Source: UBA11606 sp049437325
GTDB lineage: Bacteria > Actinomycetota > Acidimicrobiia > Acidimicrobiales > Aldehydirespiratoraceae
Reading direction: 5' to 3'
DNA: 64,000 bases
NCBI GenBank assembly: GCA_049437325.1
Contig: JBMTIM010000005.1
Span: 20,587 to 84,586 of the forward strand
Shown here piece after piece: positions 43,296 to 55,861 of the stretch (the stretch's first letter is position 1; each line of letters begins with the position of its first letter). Made by a program: the position numbers and the translations under genes. The notes below the pieces were generated by a model that saw nothing but the letters and a program-made list of their open reading frames with translations, made no database searches and was not told where the DNA came from.

Positions 43296-45503
43296 TCAGC
43301 GATGGAGCTCTTCGGCGCGCCGAGCTTCACCTGCTTCGACAGCTTCGAGAACGGTCATCGCGATGTCGGTGACGCGGACCTCGTCCTCGTCCTTGCCGGC
43401 TGCCTTCGTGCCGTCGTCCATCATCACGTAGCAGAACGGACACGCCGTTGCGATGCGTTGGGCGCCGGTGTCGACCAGCTCCTTGGCTCGGACGTCGTTG
43501 ACCTTGTCGCCGATGTCCTCCTCCATCCACATGCGGGCACCACCGGCGCCACAGCACATGCCTTTGGTGCCGTTTCGGCCCGCCTCGACCAGTTGGATGC
43601 CGCCGAGGCTGCCGAGCACCTTGCGGGGCGCCATGTAGACGTCGTTGTGGCGACCGAGGTAGCACGAGTCGTGGTAGACGACCCGCTCGTCCAGTTCGGC
43701 GTTGCTGAGATCGAGCTTGCCCTGGTCGACGAGCCACTCGAGGAATTGTGAGTGGTGTACCACGTCGTAGTGGCCGCCGAGCTGGGGGTACTCGTTGGCG
43801 AGCGTGTTGAAGCAGTGGGGGCACTGCGTGACGATCTTCTTCACGCCCATTGTGTTCAGCGTCTCGATGTTTTGGGTTGCGAGCATCTGGAACAGGTACT
43901 CGTTGCCGGAACGACGAGCCGAATCACCAGTGCAGTTCTCGGCCGGTCCGAGGATGGCAAAGTCGATACCAGCACGCTGCATCAGCTTTGCCATCGACTG
44001 GGTGACCTTCTTGTTCTTGTCGTCGAACGAACCAGCACACCCCACCCAGTACAGATACTCAGCTTCTATTGGATCGCCACCCTCGAGGATGTTGATGCCG
44101 TCGACGCCGGAGGTCCAGTCGGCTCGTTCGCCCTGGGACATTCCCCACGGGTTGGCAGAGTTCTCCATCGATCGGAATGCCTGACCGAGTTCGGAGGGGA
44201 AGTCCGACTCCATGAGCGTCAGGTAGCGACGCATGTCGAGGATCTTGTCGAGGATTTCGATGTTGACCGGGCAGATCTCATCGCATGCCTTGCACGACGT
44301 GCAGCTCCACAGTTCTGTCTGGGTGATGCGATCGAACATCCAGTTGGCCGGCACGGTGATGTCGTCGTCGACCCCGATGGGGGGTGAGACGGCAGGGTCA
44401 CCGGTGCGGGCCATGACTTCGCCGGTCTTCAGGACGATCTCGCGCGGGTCGAGGGGCTTTCCGGTGGCGTGGGCAGGACACACCGAGGTGCAACGGCCAC
44501 ACATCGTGCAGGCGTCGGTGTCGAGCAGTTGCTTCCAGGTGAAATCTTCGATGACCGAGGCACCGAACGTCTCGAGTTCGGTGTCGCCCTCGACCAGGTT
44601 CGGCATCGGCTTCATTGCGCCCTTCGGACGGTCTCTGTCCTTGAGGTACATGTTCAGCGGTGAGGTGAACATGTGGCGCAGCATCGTGGTCGGAAGGATC
44701 AGCAGGAAGGCAATGAAGCTGACGACGTGGGCAGCCCACCAGAACTGGTGCCAGCCGGCCACGTTGCCATTGGTCTCGACGAGTGTGGCGAGCGGGTAGC
44801 CGACGAAGCTCCACTTCTCGAAGTCGGGCATGCCTTGCTCCGCGATCCGGAACATCTCTGCGGCGTAGCCGGTCACTGCGATGGCAAGGAACACGCCGAG
44901 GATGACGGCGTGCTCGGGCTTGCTCTTGATGCGGATGCGGTAGGGCCGCCAGTCGAACGGGCCGTATCGACGGACGATCGCCCACACGATGCCGATCGTG
45001 AAGATCAGCCCCGCTCCGTCGCCGATGGCGGCGTAGGCCCGGTACACGTCGCCGTGCAGGAACTTCAGGCTGGTGGGCACCTGGTGGTTGACTTCGAGGA
45101 CCGTGGTGACCCCCAAAAGGATGATGAACCCGAAGTAGATCATCGAGTGCATGATTCCGGCGCCCGGTTCTCGAAGCAGCGTCTGCATGTAGACACCGGC
45201 TCGGAAACTCTCGGCCCGTTTCTTGGCGTTCTTCAGTGTGGTGCGGCGGTTGTCGGGGCGCCCGCGTTGCCAGTTCTTGACGCGGTTCGAAAACTCCCAC
45301 GCTCCGATGATCAACAAGACTGGGATCACGGTGTAGAAGGCGAGCTTGAAGGCGTCGGGAATGTTTTCGAAGACGTGGCGGGTGACGACCTCGTCGTCGT
45401 CGAAGTCGAAGACGAACGGAGCGAGGTACGAGCCGAACGTGAAGAGGGCGATGCCAACGCCCAGGAGACGGACGAGGTGGTGGGGCTTCATTCGCGAAAG
45501 CAT
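43296..45503 (-). CDS. Membrane Fe-S oxidoreductase (HdrD/GlpC-like with NarI-like helices)
   Basis: 735 residues. Five or six N-terminal helices resembling a quinone- or heme-b-binding domain (residues ~10-280, with HSMIYFGF, HQFWWAAHVV), two [4Fe-4S] motifs, CTMCGRCTSVCP and CTSCKACDEICP, and two CCG domains (CAG...CPHC and DSCYLG...CCGAGG...CPFC). The architecture matches the mycobacterial Rv0338c-type reductase. Likely passes electrons between a soluble donor and the quinone pool; the partner is unknown. ATG 45503 or 45491. Confidence 0.88.
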   Translation of the reverse strand: MLSRMKPHHLVRLLGVGIALFTFGSYLAPFVFDFDDDEVVTRHVFENIPDAFKLAFYTVIPVLLIIGAWEFSNRVKNWQRGRPDNRRTTLKNAKKRAESFRAGVYMQTLLREPGAGIMHSMIYFGFIILLGVTTVLEVNHQVPTSLKFLHGDVYRAYAAIGDGAGLIFTIGIVWAIVRRYGPFDWRPYRIRIKSKPEHAVILGVFLAIAVTGYAAEMFRIAEQGMPDFEKWSFVGYPLATLVETNGNVAGWHQFWWAAHVVSFIAFLLILPTTMLRHMFTSPLNMYLKDRDRPKGAMKPMPNLVEGDTELETFGASVIEDFTWKQLLDTDACTMCGRCTSVCPAHATGKPLDPREIVLKTGEVMARTGDPAVSPPIGVDDDITVPANWMFDRITQTELWSCTSCKACDEICPVNIEILDKILDMRRYLTLMESDFPSELGQAFRSMENSANPWGMSQGERADWTSGVDGINILEGGDPIEAEYLYWVGCAGSFDDKNKKVTQSMAKLMQRAGIDFAILGPAENCTGDSARRSGNEYLFQMLATQNIETLNTMGVKKIVTQCPHCFNTLANEYPQLGGHYDVVHHSQFLEWLVDQGKLDLSNAELDERVVYHDSCYLGRHNDVYMAPRKVLGSLGGIQLVEAGRNGTKGMCCGAGGARMWMEEDIGDKVNDVRAKELVDTGAQRIATACPFCYVMMDDGTKAAGKDEDEVRVTDIAMTVLEAVEAGEARRAEELHR

Positions 45504-45597
45504 GACGTTTGCAACCTACTCGCCCGGCCAGGATCGGCGCGCAATCAGGCGCTGTCGCGTTTCACGATCCTGAAACAGACCGGAAATGACCGATCCC

Positions 45598-45603
45598 TAG
45601 GGT
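45598..45603 (+). promoter_or_regulatory. -10 box TAGGGT of the orphan regulator gene
   Basis: TAGGGT, 6 nt before ATG 45610. Confidence 0.5.
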
Positions 45604-45609
45604 TCGGTC

Positions 45610-46122
45610 ATGGATGTTCGACTGATTCGGTGGCCTGCGGCACGAGCCCAGCTCGACGAACTTCGTGCCGCAGGCGTCCCCCGACTGGTGGTGGTGGACG
45701 GCGATGTCGTGCCCCCACCACCGATCGATGAGCTCGAGGACTGGGTACGGCTTCCGGCTGACCAGGCCGACGTGCGGGTGCGAGTCGACACACTCGCCGA
45801 ACGAGCACGGGGGAAAGCGTTTCCACAACTCTCGCCGGAGGGAGTGCTCCGCCACGCCGGGACCGCCGTTGCCCTGTCGCCGGTGGAGCATCGGCTCGTC
45901 GATGCCTTGATCGCCCGGTTCGGGGCGGTGGTCAGCCGTCACGATCTGATGGATGCAGCCTGGCCCGACGAGCGCCCGCCCCGCAATGCGCTCGATGTGC
46001 ATATTTCCAGGTTGCGTCGACGGCTCGACGAGCTCGACCTGACGGTCACGACCGTCAGGGGTCGGGGCTACCTGCTCGACACACTGTCAGACAACCGTCA
46101 GCAAGTCGCAGCAAACGGGTAA
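45610..46122 (+). CDS. Orphan winged-helix regulator, OmpR/PhoB DNA-binding type
   Basis: 170 residues. The C-terminal domain (about 85-160) is a Trans_reg_C winged helix: ALSPVEHRLVDALI, DLMDAAWPDE, NALDVHISRLRRRLDEL and TVRGRGYLL. The N-terminal ~75 residues are too short for a receiver and lack the phospho-acceptor Asp pocket. No histidine kinase is near. Standing 89 nt before an ammonium transporter gene, it could be a GlnR-like nitrogen regulator; that is inference. Confidence 0.8.
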   Translation: MDVRLIRWPAARAQLDELRAAGVPRLVVVDGDVVPPPPIDELEDWVRLPADQADVRVRVDTLAERARGKAFPQLSPEGVLRHAGTAVALSPVEHRLVDALIARFGAVVSRHDLMDAAWPDERPPRNALDVHISRLRRRLDELDLTVTTVRGRGYLLDTLSDNRQQVAANG

Positions 46123-46155
46123 CGCCCAGCGAACGAGCGTGAAAAGCGAGCTCCC

Positions 46156-46161
46156 TAGCGT
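46156..46161 (+). promoter_or_regulatory. -10 box TAGCGT of the amt gene
   Basis: TAGCGT with a predicted start point near 46168, giving a leader of about 44 nt before GTG 46212. Confidence 0.4.
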
Positions 46162-46171
46162 GCGGGCCATG

Positions 46172-46185
46172 CCGCGACGTCGCGG
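46172..46185 (+). promoter_or_regulatory. 14-bp palindrome in the amt leader
   Basis: CCGCGACGTCGCGG, a perfect palindrome just past the predicted transcription start; possible operator or leader structure. Confidence 0.35.
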
Positions 46186-46211
46186 TGAGCAACACTGCAA
46201 AGGAGACGATC

Positions 46212-47531
46212 GTGTCAACTGCTGTATTCGCCAACCTGGCCCAGGAGGCCGGTGCAGAAACCGTTCAGGCGGTGATGGACAATCTCTGGCTGGTTGTCGC
46301 CGGTTGCTTGGTCTTCCTCATGCAGGCCGGTTTCGCCTTTGTGGAGGCGGGTCTGACCCGAGCCAAGAACCTGGCGAACATCATGGCCAAGAACCTTGCC
46401 GACATGGCGGTGGGGGTCACGATGTTCTTCATCGTCGGCTACACGATCGCCTATGGCAGTGGAGGCAGTAAGTGGTTGGGTGGCTTCGGTGACCTGTTCT
46501 TCCAGGACTCGGCCGATCCTGACGTGTTGTTCGATCTGTCGGCCGGTCTGACCCCGGCAACCAACTTCTTCTTCCAAGTTGTCTTCGCAGCAACAGCGGT
46601 GACGATCGCATCGGGCGCGATGGCCGAGCGGACGAAGTTCACGACGTATCTCATCTTTGCCGCAGTCATGACTGCTGTGATCTACCCGGTCGTCGTGCAT
46701 TGGACGTGGGGAGGTGGCTGGATTGCGCAGATGTCGATCGGCGACGCCGTGTATTCCGACTTCGCAGGCTCGACGATCGTGCATCTCTCCGGTGCGGTCG
46801 CTGCACTCGTCGGGGCCAAGATGATTGGCCCCCGGCTGGGCAAGTACGGTCCTGATGGTTCGCCTCGGGCCATCCCCGGACACAACATCGGCTACGCCGT
46901 GATCGGTGTGTTCATCCTCTGGTTTGGTTGGTTCGGTTTCAACGCCGGCTCCGAGCTTGCCGCCGATGTCTATCTGTCGTTCTTGGCGATGAACACGCTC
47001 CTGGCCGCTGCGGCAGGTGTGCTTGGCGCCACCACCATCATTTGGGCCAAGACGGGGAAGGCCGATGTCGCCATGGCGGGCAATGGTGCACTTGCCGGTC
47101 TTGTGTCGATCACTGCGCCCGTCGGTGCGGTCACGCCGTTCTGGGCATTCGTGATCGGCCTGATCGGCGGTGTGATCGTCGTGTTTGCCGTGCTGGCCTT
47201 CGATTCGATCAAGATCGACGATCCGGTCGGTGCAATCTCTGTTCACGGCGTGTGCGGCATCTGGGGCACGTTGTCGATTGGACTGTTCGCCACGTACGAC
47301 GATGCCTTCCTCGGTCGTGAGGATGCGGGTCTCCTCTACGGTGGTGGTTTCGACCAGTTGGCGATGCAGTTCGTCATGGTGGTGGTGGTCATCGCGTGGG
47401 TCGGCATCACCTCGGTTGTGCTCTTCGGCGCCTTGAAGGCGACGCTCGGCCTGCGGGTCGACGAGGAGGAAGAGGTCATGGGCCTCGACGTCGCCGAACA
47501 CGGCTCTGCCGGTTACGGGCTCGAAAGCTGA
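46212..47531 (+). CDS. amt: Ammonium transporter (Amt/MEP/Rh family)
   Basis: 439 residues, eleven membrane helices. Family signature AGFAFVEAGLTRAKNLANIMAKN, the twin pore histidines in VVHWTWGGGW and ISVHGVCGIWG, and GFNAGSELAAD. AGGAG at 46201-46205 places the start at GTG 46212; an in-frame GTG at 46185 is less likely. No glnK gene follows, unlike many amt loci. Confidence 0.96.
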   Translation: MSTAVFANLAQEAGAETVQAVMDNLWLVVAGCLVFLMQAGFAFVEAGLTRAKNLANIMAKNLADMAVGVTMFFIVGYTIAYGSGGSKWLGGFGDLFFQDSADPDVLFDLSAGLTPATNFFFQVVFAATAVTIASGAMAERTKFTTYLIFAAVMTAVIYPVVVHWTWGGGWIAQMSIGDAVYSDFAGSTIVHLSGAVAALVGAKMIGPRLGKYGPDGSPRAIPGHNIGYAVIGVFILWFGWFGFNAGSELAADVYLSFLAMNTLLAAAAGVLGATTIIWAKTGKADVAMAGNGALAGLVSITAPVGAVTPFWAFVIGLIGGVIVVFAVLAFDSIKIDDPVGAISVHGVCGIWGTLSIGLFATYDDAFLGREDAGLLYGGGFDQLAMQFVMVVVVIAWVGITSVVLFGALKATLGLRVDEEEEVMGLDVAEHGSAGYGLES

Positions 47532-47540
47532 CACCCCCCG

Positions 47541-47576
47541 GCTGGTGTGCGTCGGCGTTGTTCGGCGCACACCAGC
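47541..47576 (+). terminator. Hairpin terminator after amt
   Basis: Perfect 11-bp stem GCTGGTGTGCG/CGCACACCAGC with a 14-nt loop, 10 nt past the amt stop; no U-tract. Confidence 0.65.
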
Positions 47577-47882
47577 ACGGCGGTTCGACCACCGGGTTTG
47601 GACGCAACCGACGGGTGGCACACAGCGCACTGCGTTTCGGAGTCGGCCACTGTCTTCTCGTCGCCCCTGGGGCGGCCATCGTCGGTTGTGGCCCGGGGGC
47701 AAGCATCTGTCGGGGTCATCGGCCATCGGTGAGCATTCGCCCAGAAAACTTGATACGAATACGCTCAAGTTTTCGGTGTCAATGGGAATGTTTCCCCCTA
47801 GCATCGGGTTCTGCTATCCGAATCCCCCAACGTACGGCCCCGCTGAGCAGCGGTGCCGCTGTGAGCGAAAGAAGCGAACATC
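47577..47882. other. Gene-free stretch upstream of dnaK
   Basis: With the preceding terminator, this 351-nt gap is the only gene-free stretch above 300 nt. Bases 47577-47740 hold nothing I can name. Then come the HAIR box, a -10 candidate TAGCAT (47799-47804), a GGGAA/TTCCC mirror (47784-47796) and a roughly 70-nt leader to dnaK. Confidence 0.7.
47749..47769 (+). promoter_or_regulatory. HspR-binding HAIR box upstream of dnaK
   Basis: CTTGATA-N7-GCTCAAG fits the HspR inverted repeat consensus CTTGAGT-N7-ACTCAAG with one mismatch in each half. It lies 30 nt before the -10 candidate TAGCAT at 47799-47804, beside the -35 region. Confidence 0.85.
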
Positions 47883-49711
<1,829 letters not shown>

Positions 49712-49715
<4 letters not shown>

Positions 49716-50299
49716 CTTCCGACGCCCAAGGCGATCAGGTGCCACTCGACGACGATGCGGTCCCGTCCGGCTCGTCGGAGTCGGACGGGAGCGACGCCGT
49801 CTCGACGGACGCCGCCGATCAGCAGCACTCGAGCGACGACGGTGACGAACAGGTACTGACCGTCGAAGCGCTGCTCACCACCTTGGAGGTCACCACCGCT
49901 GAGCGCGACGACTACCTCGACCGCTGGCAGCGCACGTCGGCCGAGTTCGCCAATTTCAAGAAACAAACCGAAAAGCGAAACAGCGACGTCGCAGCTCAGG
50001 CCGGGTCGCGGGTTGCCGAAGCCTTGCTTCCGGTACTCGACGCATGTGAGGCCGCTGAGCTTCAGGGCGTAGACGGTGTCGAACCCATTGCTGCGCAACT
50101 TCGGGGCGAACTGGAGCGGGCCGGATTGCAGGTGATCGCCGATGTCGACGCCCCGTTCGACCCCAATCTTCACGAGGCAGCGATGAGTGAGCCGGGCGAT
50201 GACGCCACCAACGGCCCGGTCGTGGCGCAGGTGCTGCGAACCGGGTACGCCTGGAATGGCCGGGTGCTGCGAGCGGCAATGGTGAAAGTGAGGGGCTGA
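49712..50299 (+). CDS. grpE: Nucleotide exchange factor GrpE
   Basis: 195 residues. Acidic disordered N-terminus (~50 residues), long coiled-coil helix (LTTLEVTTAERDDYLDRWQRTSAEFANFKKQ) and the C-terminal beta domain ending VLRTGYAWNGRVLRAAMVKV. Speeds ADP release from DnaK. GTG 49712 overlaps the dnaK stop. Confidence 0.95.
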
Positions 50300-50355
50300 T
50301 GGCTGCACGAGCCCGCACCTCTTGCTCCGATTGGGTTGACGCTGGGAGCAAGTGA
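50299..50355 (+). CDS. 18-residue bridging mini-ORF between grpE and dnaJ
   Basis: ATG overlaps the grpE stop (TGATG), and TGA 50353-50355 overlaps the dnaJ start (GTGATG). Peptide begins MAARARTSCSDWVD. Candidate translational coupler rather than a functional peptide. Confidence 0.3.
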   Translation: MAARARTSCSDWVDAGSK

Positions 50356-51470
50356 TGACCGAGGCGCAGCGCGAGTGGTTCGAGAAGGACTACTACAAGG
50401 TGCTCGGGGTCGCAGAGGGTGCCTCTGCCAAGGAGATCACCAAGGCATATCGAAAGCTCGCGCGCGAACTGCACCCTGATGCGAACCCCGGTGACACCGC
50501 GGCCGAAGAACGGTTCAAAGAGGTGTCGGCGGCCTACGACGTCATCGGTGACGACGAGAAGCGCAAGGCCTACGACGAGGTGCGTCGCATGGGCCCGACG
50601 GCTGGCATGTTCGGCGGAGCTGGACCGGGCGCAGGAGGGTTCAACGTCGGCTTTGACGACATCGGTGATCTCCTCGGGGGCCTGTTCGGCCGTGGAGGTG
50701 GTGGTCGCGCCGCCGGCCGTCAGCAGCAAGCGTCGCGTGCGCAGCAGGGCGCCGATCTCGAGACGGAGCTGTCGCTTGATTTCGCCGATGCTGTCAACGG
50801 GCTCGAGACCGAGATCCACCTCACCTCCGAGGCGACCTGCTCGACGTGCAACGGCGTGGGTTCTGCACCCGGATCCGCGCCCACCAAATGTGGTGTGTGT
50901 GACGGATCGGGCATGCAGAACGACAATCAGGGGTTCTTCTCGATGAGCCGTCCGTGCGGCCAGTGTGGCGGTCGCGGCTCGTTGATCACCGATCCGTGCC
51001 GAACCTGCCAGGGAAGTGGGGGTGAGGTTCGAGCCCGCGATGTCAAGGTGCGTATTCCTGCTGGTGTCAAGACCGGTCAGCGGATCCGCCTCAAAGGTCG
51101 CGGTGGTCCCGGTCGATTCGGTGGTCCACCGGGCGACCTGTTCGTGAAGGTCCGAGTGAAGGATCATCTGCTTTTCGGCCGTCAGGGGCGTGATCTGACG
51201 CTCGAGGTGCCGATCACCTTCCCTGAGGCGGTATTGGGTGCCGATATCAGTGTCCCGACCCTCGGTGGTGAGATGGTCAAGATGCGGATCCCGGCCGGCA
51301 CGACCTCGGGACGGACCTTCCGTTTGCGGGGCAAGGGGGGCGATACCGGGGACCTCCTGGTGACAGCGACGGTGCTCATTCCCGACCAACTGTCCGATGC
51401 GCAACGAGCGGCGGTCGAAAGCTTTGCCGCCGCAACGTCTGGCTCGCCCCGCTCTCATCTGGAAGTCTGA
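50355..51470 (+). CDS. dnaJ: Co-chaperone DnaJ (Hsp40)
   Basis: 371 residues. J domain with ELHPDANPGD (HPD motif), Gly-rich linker (GRGGGGRAAG), a zinc centre with four CxxCxGxG units (CSTCNGVG, CGVCDGSG, CGQCGGRG, CRTCQGSG) and the C-terminal substrate domains. Stimulates DnaK ATPase. GGGAG 6 nt upstream favours ATG 50355; GTG 50352 is in frame as well. Confidence 0.96.
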   Translation: MTEAQREWFEKDYYKVLGVAEGASAKEITKAYRKLARELHPDANPGDTAAEERFKEVSAAYDVIGDDEKRKAYDEVRRMGPTAGMFGGAGPGAGGFNVGFDDIGDLLGGLFGRGGGGRAAGRQQQASRAQQGADLETELSLDFADAVNGLETEIHLTSEATCSTCNGVGSAPGSAPTKCGVCDGSGMQNDNQGFFSMSRPCGQCGGRGSLITDPCRTCQGSGGEVRARDVKVRIPAGVKTGQRIRLKGRGGPGRFGGPPGDLFVKVRVKDHLLFGRQGRDLTLEVPITFPEAVLGADISVPTLGGEMVKMRIPAGTTSGRTFRLRGKGGDTGDLLVTATVLIPDQLSDAQRAAVESFAAATSGSPRSHLEV

Positions 51471-51484
51471 GGAGAGGAGATGTC

Positions 51485-51862
51485 ATGAACGACGAGCGAT
51501 TCACCCGTGCGGTGTATGTGATCAGTGTCGCTGCCGAGCTCGCAGGCATGCATCCGCAGACGTTGCGGATCTACGAACGCAAGGGTCTGGTCGATCCGGC
51601 GCGTACCGGTGGGGGAAGCCGTCGCTACAGCGATGCCGACATTGCGTTGCTGAGCCGGATCCAGGAACTCACCAACGAGGGTCTGAACCTTGCCGGCGTC
51701 AAGCGGGTGCTCGACCTCGAAGCTCAGGTCGTCGAACTCGAGGGAAAGCTCGCCGAGGCTGAGCGATCGACGGTGTCGGCAGTTGCAGAGGCGCATCGCG
51801 AGTATCGACGCGATCTCGTGCCCCTCCATCAGAGTGTCACGATCTATCGGCGCGGCACCTAG
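51485..51862 (+). CDS. hspR: Heat-shock repressor HspR (MerR family)
   Basis: 125 residues. MerR winged helix: VISVAAELAGMHPQTLRIYERKGLV, then SRRYSDADIALLSRIQEL, and a short coiled coil; no metal-binding cysteines. In Streptomyces, HspR with DnaK as co-repressor binds HAIR boxes and closes the loop on dnaK and clpB. GAGGAGAGGAG precedes ATG 51485. Its last four bases overlap the end of the convergent DUF354 gene. Confidence 0.96.
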   Translation: MNDERFTRAVYVISVAAELAGMHPQTLRIYERKGLVDPARTGGGSRRYSDADIALLSRIQELTNEGLNLAGVKRVLDLEAQVVELEGKLAEAERSTVSAVAEAHREYRRDLVPLHQSVTIYRRGT

Positions 51863-52929
51863 CTCGCAGCAGCCAGCGGCAAACGCCGCTCGGCGAGCTC
51901 GTAGGTCCAGGACGTGAGATCGTCGACCGGATCGTCGGCCCATTCCAGCATCCGGTCGCGGCGGGCGGTTTGGCGTTCGTGGGCGGCAGGAAGATCATCG
52001 ATCAGTTGGTCGAGTTCGGCGAAGAACGCGGCCTCGTCGTCGAGATGAAACGCCTTGGTCAGACCCCAACGCTCCTCGAGTTCGACCTGATAGGGGTGGC
52101 GTCCGGCCCAGGTGTTGAAGCGAAGTGATGGCGTGCCGATCACGCCCGCTTCGGAGCTGACCGATTGGCTGTCACTGACGACGAGTTGGGCGGCGGCGAG
52201 CACGTGGTGAAAACGCGCTGGTGCCGCCGGGATGCGGAGGGTTTGCAGTGTCGGTGGGAGATCGTGCTCCGGCGAGATCAGGACTCGGCCGATGCTCGAG
52301 AGTCGCTCGATCACCTCCTCGACCTGTCGACGGTTCATGCCGGCCTGTCGGGTGTCGTGACTTGCGGTGAATGCGGTGAGGCGGAGAACGCTGAAGGGTT
52401 CGTCGGGGGCGAGTCCGAGCTCGTGGCGGATGGCCGGGTCGGCTTCGAACCGTTGCGGGTGGAGGTAGCAGAGCTCCTTGTAGCCCTGGTATTTCCGATG
52501 GTGCTTGCCGTAGGTCCGGTCGGTGGCAGTGGGACTGGTGACGATGTCGGCGAGCGGGCCCGCCAGGTAGTACAGCAAGCCGGCGACGTGGCCGTCATCG
52601 GTGTCGTAGAGGACGGGGGTTCTGGTGAGACGGCCGGCGTGGACGCCGCTCGGCGAGCGGGTGAGGATCACGTCGGGAGCGAACGACCGTACGGTGTGCC
52701 ATACGCGCCAGTCGCGGGCGAGCAATTCGAAGCCGAGTGTGGGCATCGAGGTGCCGGCCGGGGGACCGTTCACGTATGGCCGGTTGCGAGCCTCGATGAG
52801 TTCGCCGACAGCGTCCTTCCCGGGCCGCGAGATCCACAGCGTCTCCTCGCCGTTCTCGAGGAGACGGTCTTCGACTGCGCCGAGCATCCAAACATCGGCC
52901 GCGTGGACGGCATCGATCAACACCTTCAT
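51859..52929 (-). CDS. DUF354 family protein (glycosyltransferase-B-like)
   Basis: 356 residues. MKVLIDAVHAADVWMLGAVEDRL start, then YDTDDGHVAGLLYYLAGPLADIV and VSDSQSVSSEAGVIGTPSLRF, which resembles the acceptor/donor groove of GT-B enzymes. Members are found in surface polysaccharide loci of bacteria and archaea; no activity can be assigned and no sugar genes are adjacent. Confidence 0.85.
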   Translation of the reverse strand: MKVLIDAVHAADVWMLGAVEDRLLENGEETLWISRPGKDAVGELIEARNRPYVNGPPAGTSMPTLGFELLARDWRVWHTVRSFAPDVILTRSPSGVHAGRLTRTPVLYDTDDGHVAGLLYYLAGPLADIVTSPTATDRTYGKHHRKYQGYKELCYLHPQRFEADPAIRHELGLAPDEPFSVLRLTAFTASHDTRQAGMNRRQVEEVIERLSSIGRVLISPEHDLPPTLQTLRIPAAPARFHHVLAAAQLVVSDSQSVSSEAGVIGTPSLRFNTWAGRHPYQVELEERWGLTKAFHLDDEAAFFAELDQLIDDLPAAHERQTARRDRMLEWADDPVDDLTSWTYELAERRLPLAAAS

Positions 52930-52938
52930 TCGGCTCCG

Positions 52939-52944
52939 ACCGTA
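52939..52944 (-). promoter_or_regulatory. -10 box TACGGT of the DUF354 gene
   Basis: TACGGT, 9 nt before ATG 52929. Confidence 0.4.
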
Positions 52945-53012
52945 GCGTCGCCCCTGCGAACCGGCGAGAGCGGACGTCGGGAGGTGAGAGTGGGAATAGA
53001 ACGACCTGGGTC

Positions 53013-53039
53013 AAAGTTGAGTCTATTGCACTCAACTTT
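53013..53039 (+). promoter_or_regulatory. HspR-binding HAIR box upstream of clpB
   Basis: Perfect 10-bp inverted repeat AAAGTTGAGT/ACTCAACTTT with a 7-nt centre; the inner TTGAGT-N7-ACTCAA is the HAIR core. It covers the expected -35 region of the -10 box at 53047. Confidence 0.9.
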
Positions 53040-53046
53040 TTGCCCG

Positions 53047-53052
53047 TAGACT
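53047..53052 (+). promoter_or_regulatory. -10 box TAGACT of clpB
   Basis: TAGACT, 8 nt after the HAIR box; leader of roughly 18 nt carrying AGGAGG (53061-53066). Confidence 0.6.
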
Positions 53053-53076
53053 GACCGACCAGGAGGACCCCCACCC

Positions 53077-55629
<2,553 letters not shown>

Positions 55630-55706
55630 TCACTCTAGCTTCGGCACCCCACGGCACGGATCTGCCACTGTCAGTGGTCAACTTCCAACGAAGCGTGAGG
55701 AGAGGC

Positions 55707-55736
55707 TTGCGCAACGCAGCCGAGGTCGGATAGAGT
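55707..55736 (+). promoter_or_regulatory. Promoter candidate for the secreted protein gene
   Basis: TTGCGC (55707-55712), 18-nt spacer, TAGAGT (55731-55736). It leaves a leader of about 120 nt that contains a GTGGAC/GTCCAC mirror. Confidence 0.35.
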
Positions 55737-55861
55737 TAGGAGTTACGGGGATGCAGTGATCCGTGGACTGTATTGGTCGCTTTGGTCCACGAGGAGCGGA
55801 GAGCGAAACCGGCCCCACCCAAGTGCCGCTGCTTGCGGTCGTCGACGGTAGGAGAAATTTC

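Noticed and set aside
46119..46145. GlnR-box-like GTAAC...GAAC...GAAAA upstream of amt
   Set aside because: Only the first pentamer fits the consensus; spacing and later half-sites do not.
46139..46471. A 110-codon + frame overlapping the start of amt
   Set aside because: Gly/Arg/His-rich out-of-frame reading of amt; the AGGAG-GTG start and the membrane protein frame are far better. The off-frame ATG at 46169 is noted as a finding only.
55665..55677. CCACT/AGTGG mini-hairpin after clpB
   Set aside because: Five base pairs only; cannot be separated from chance.
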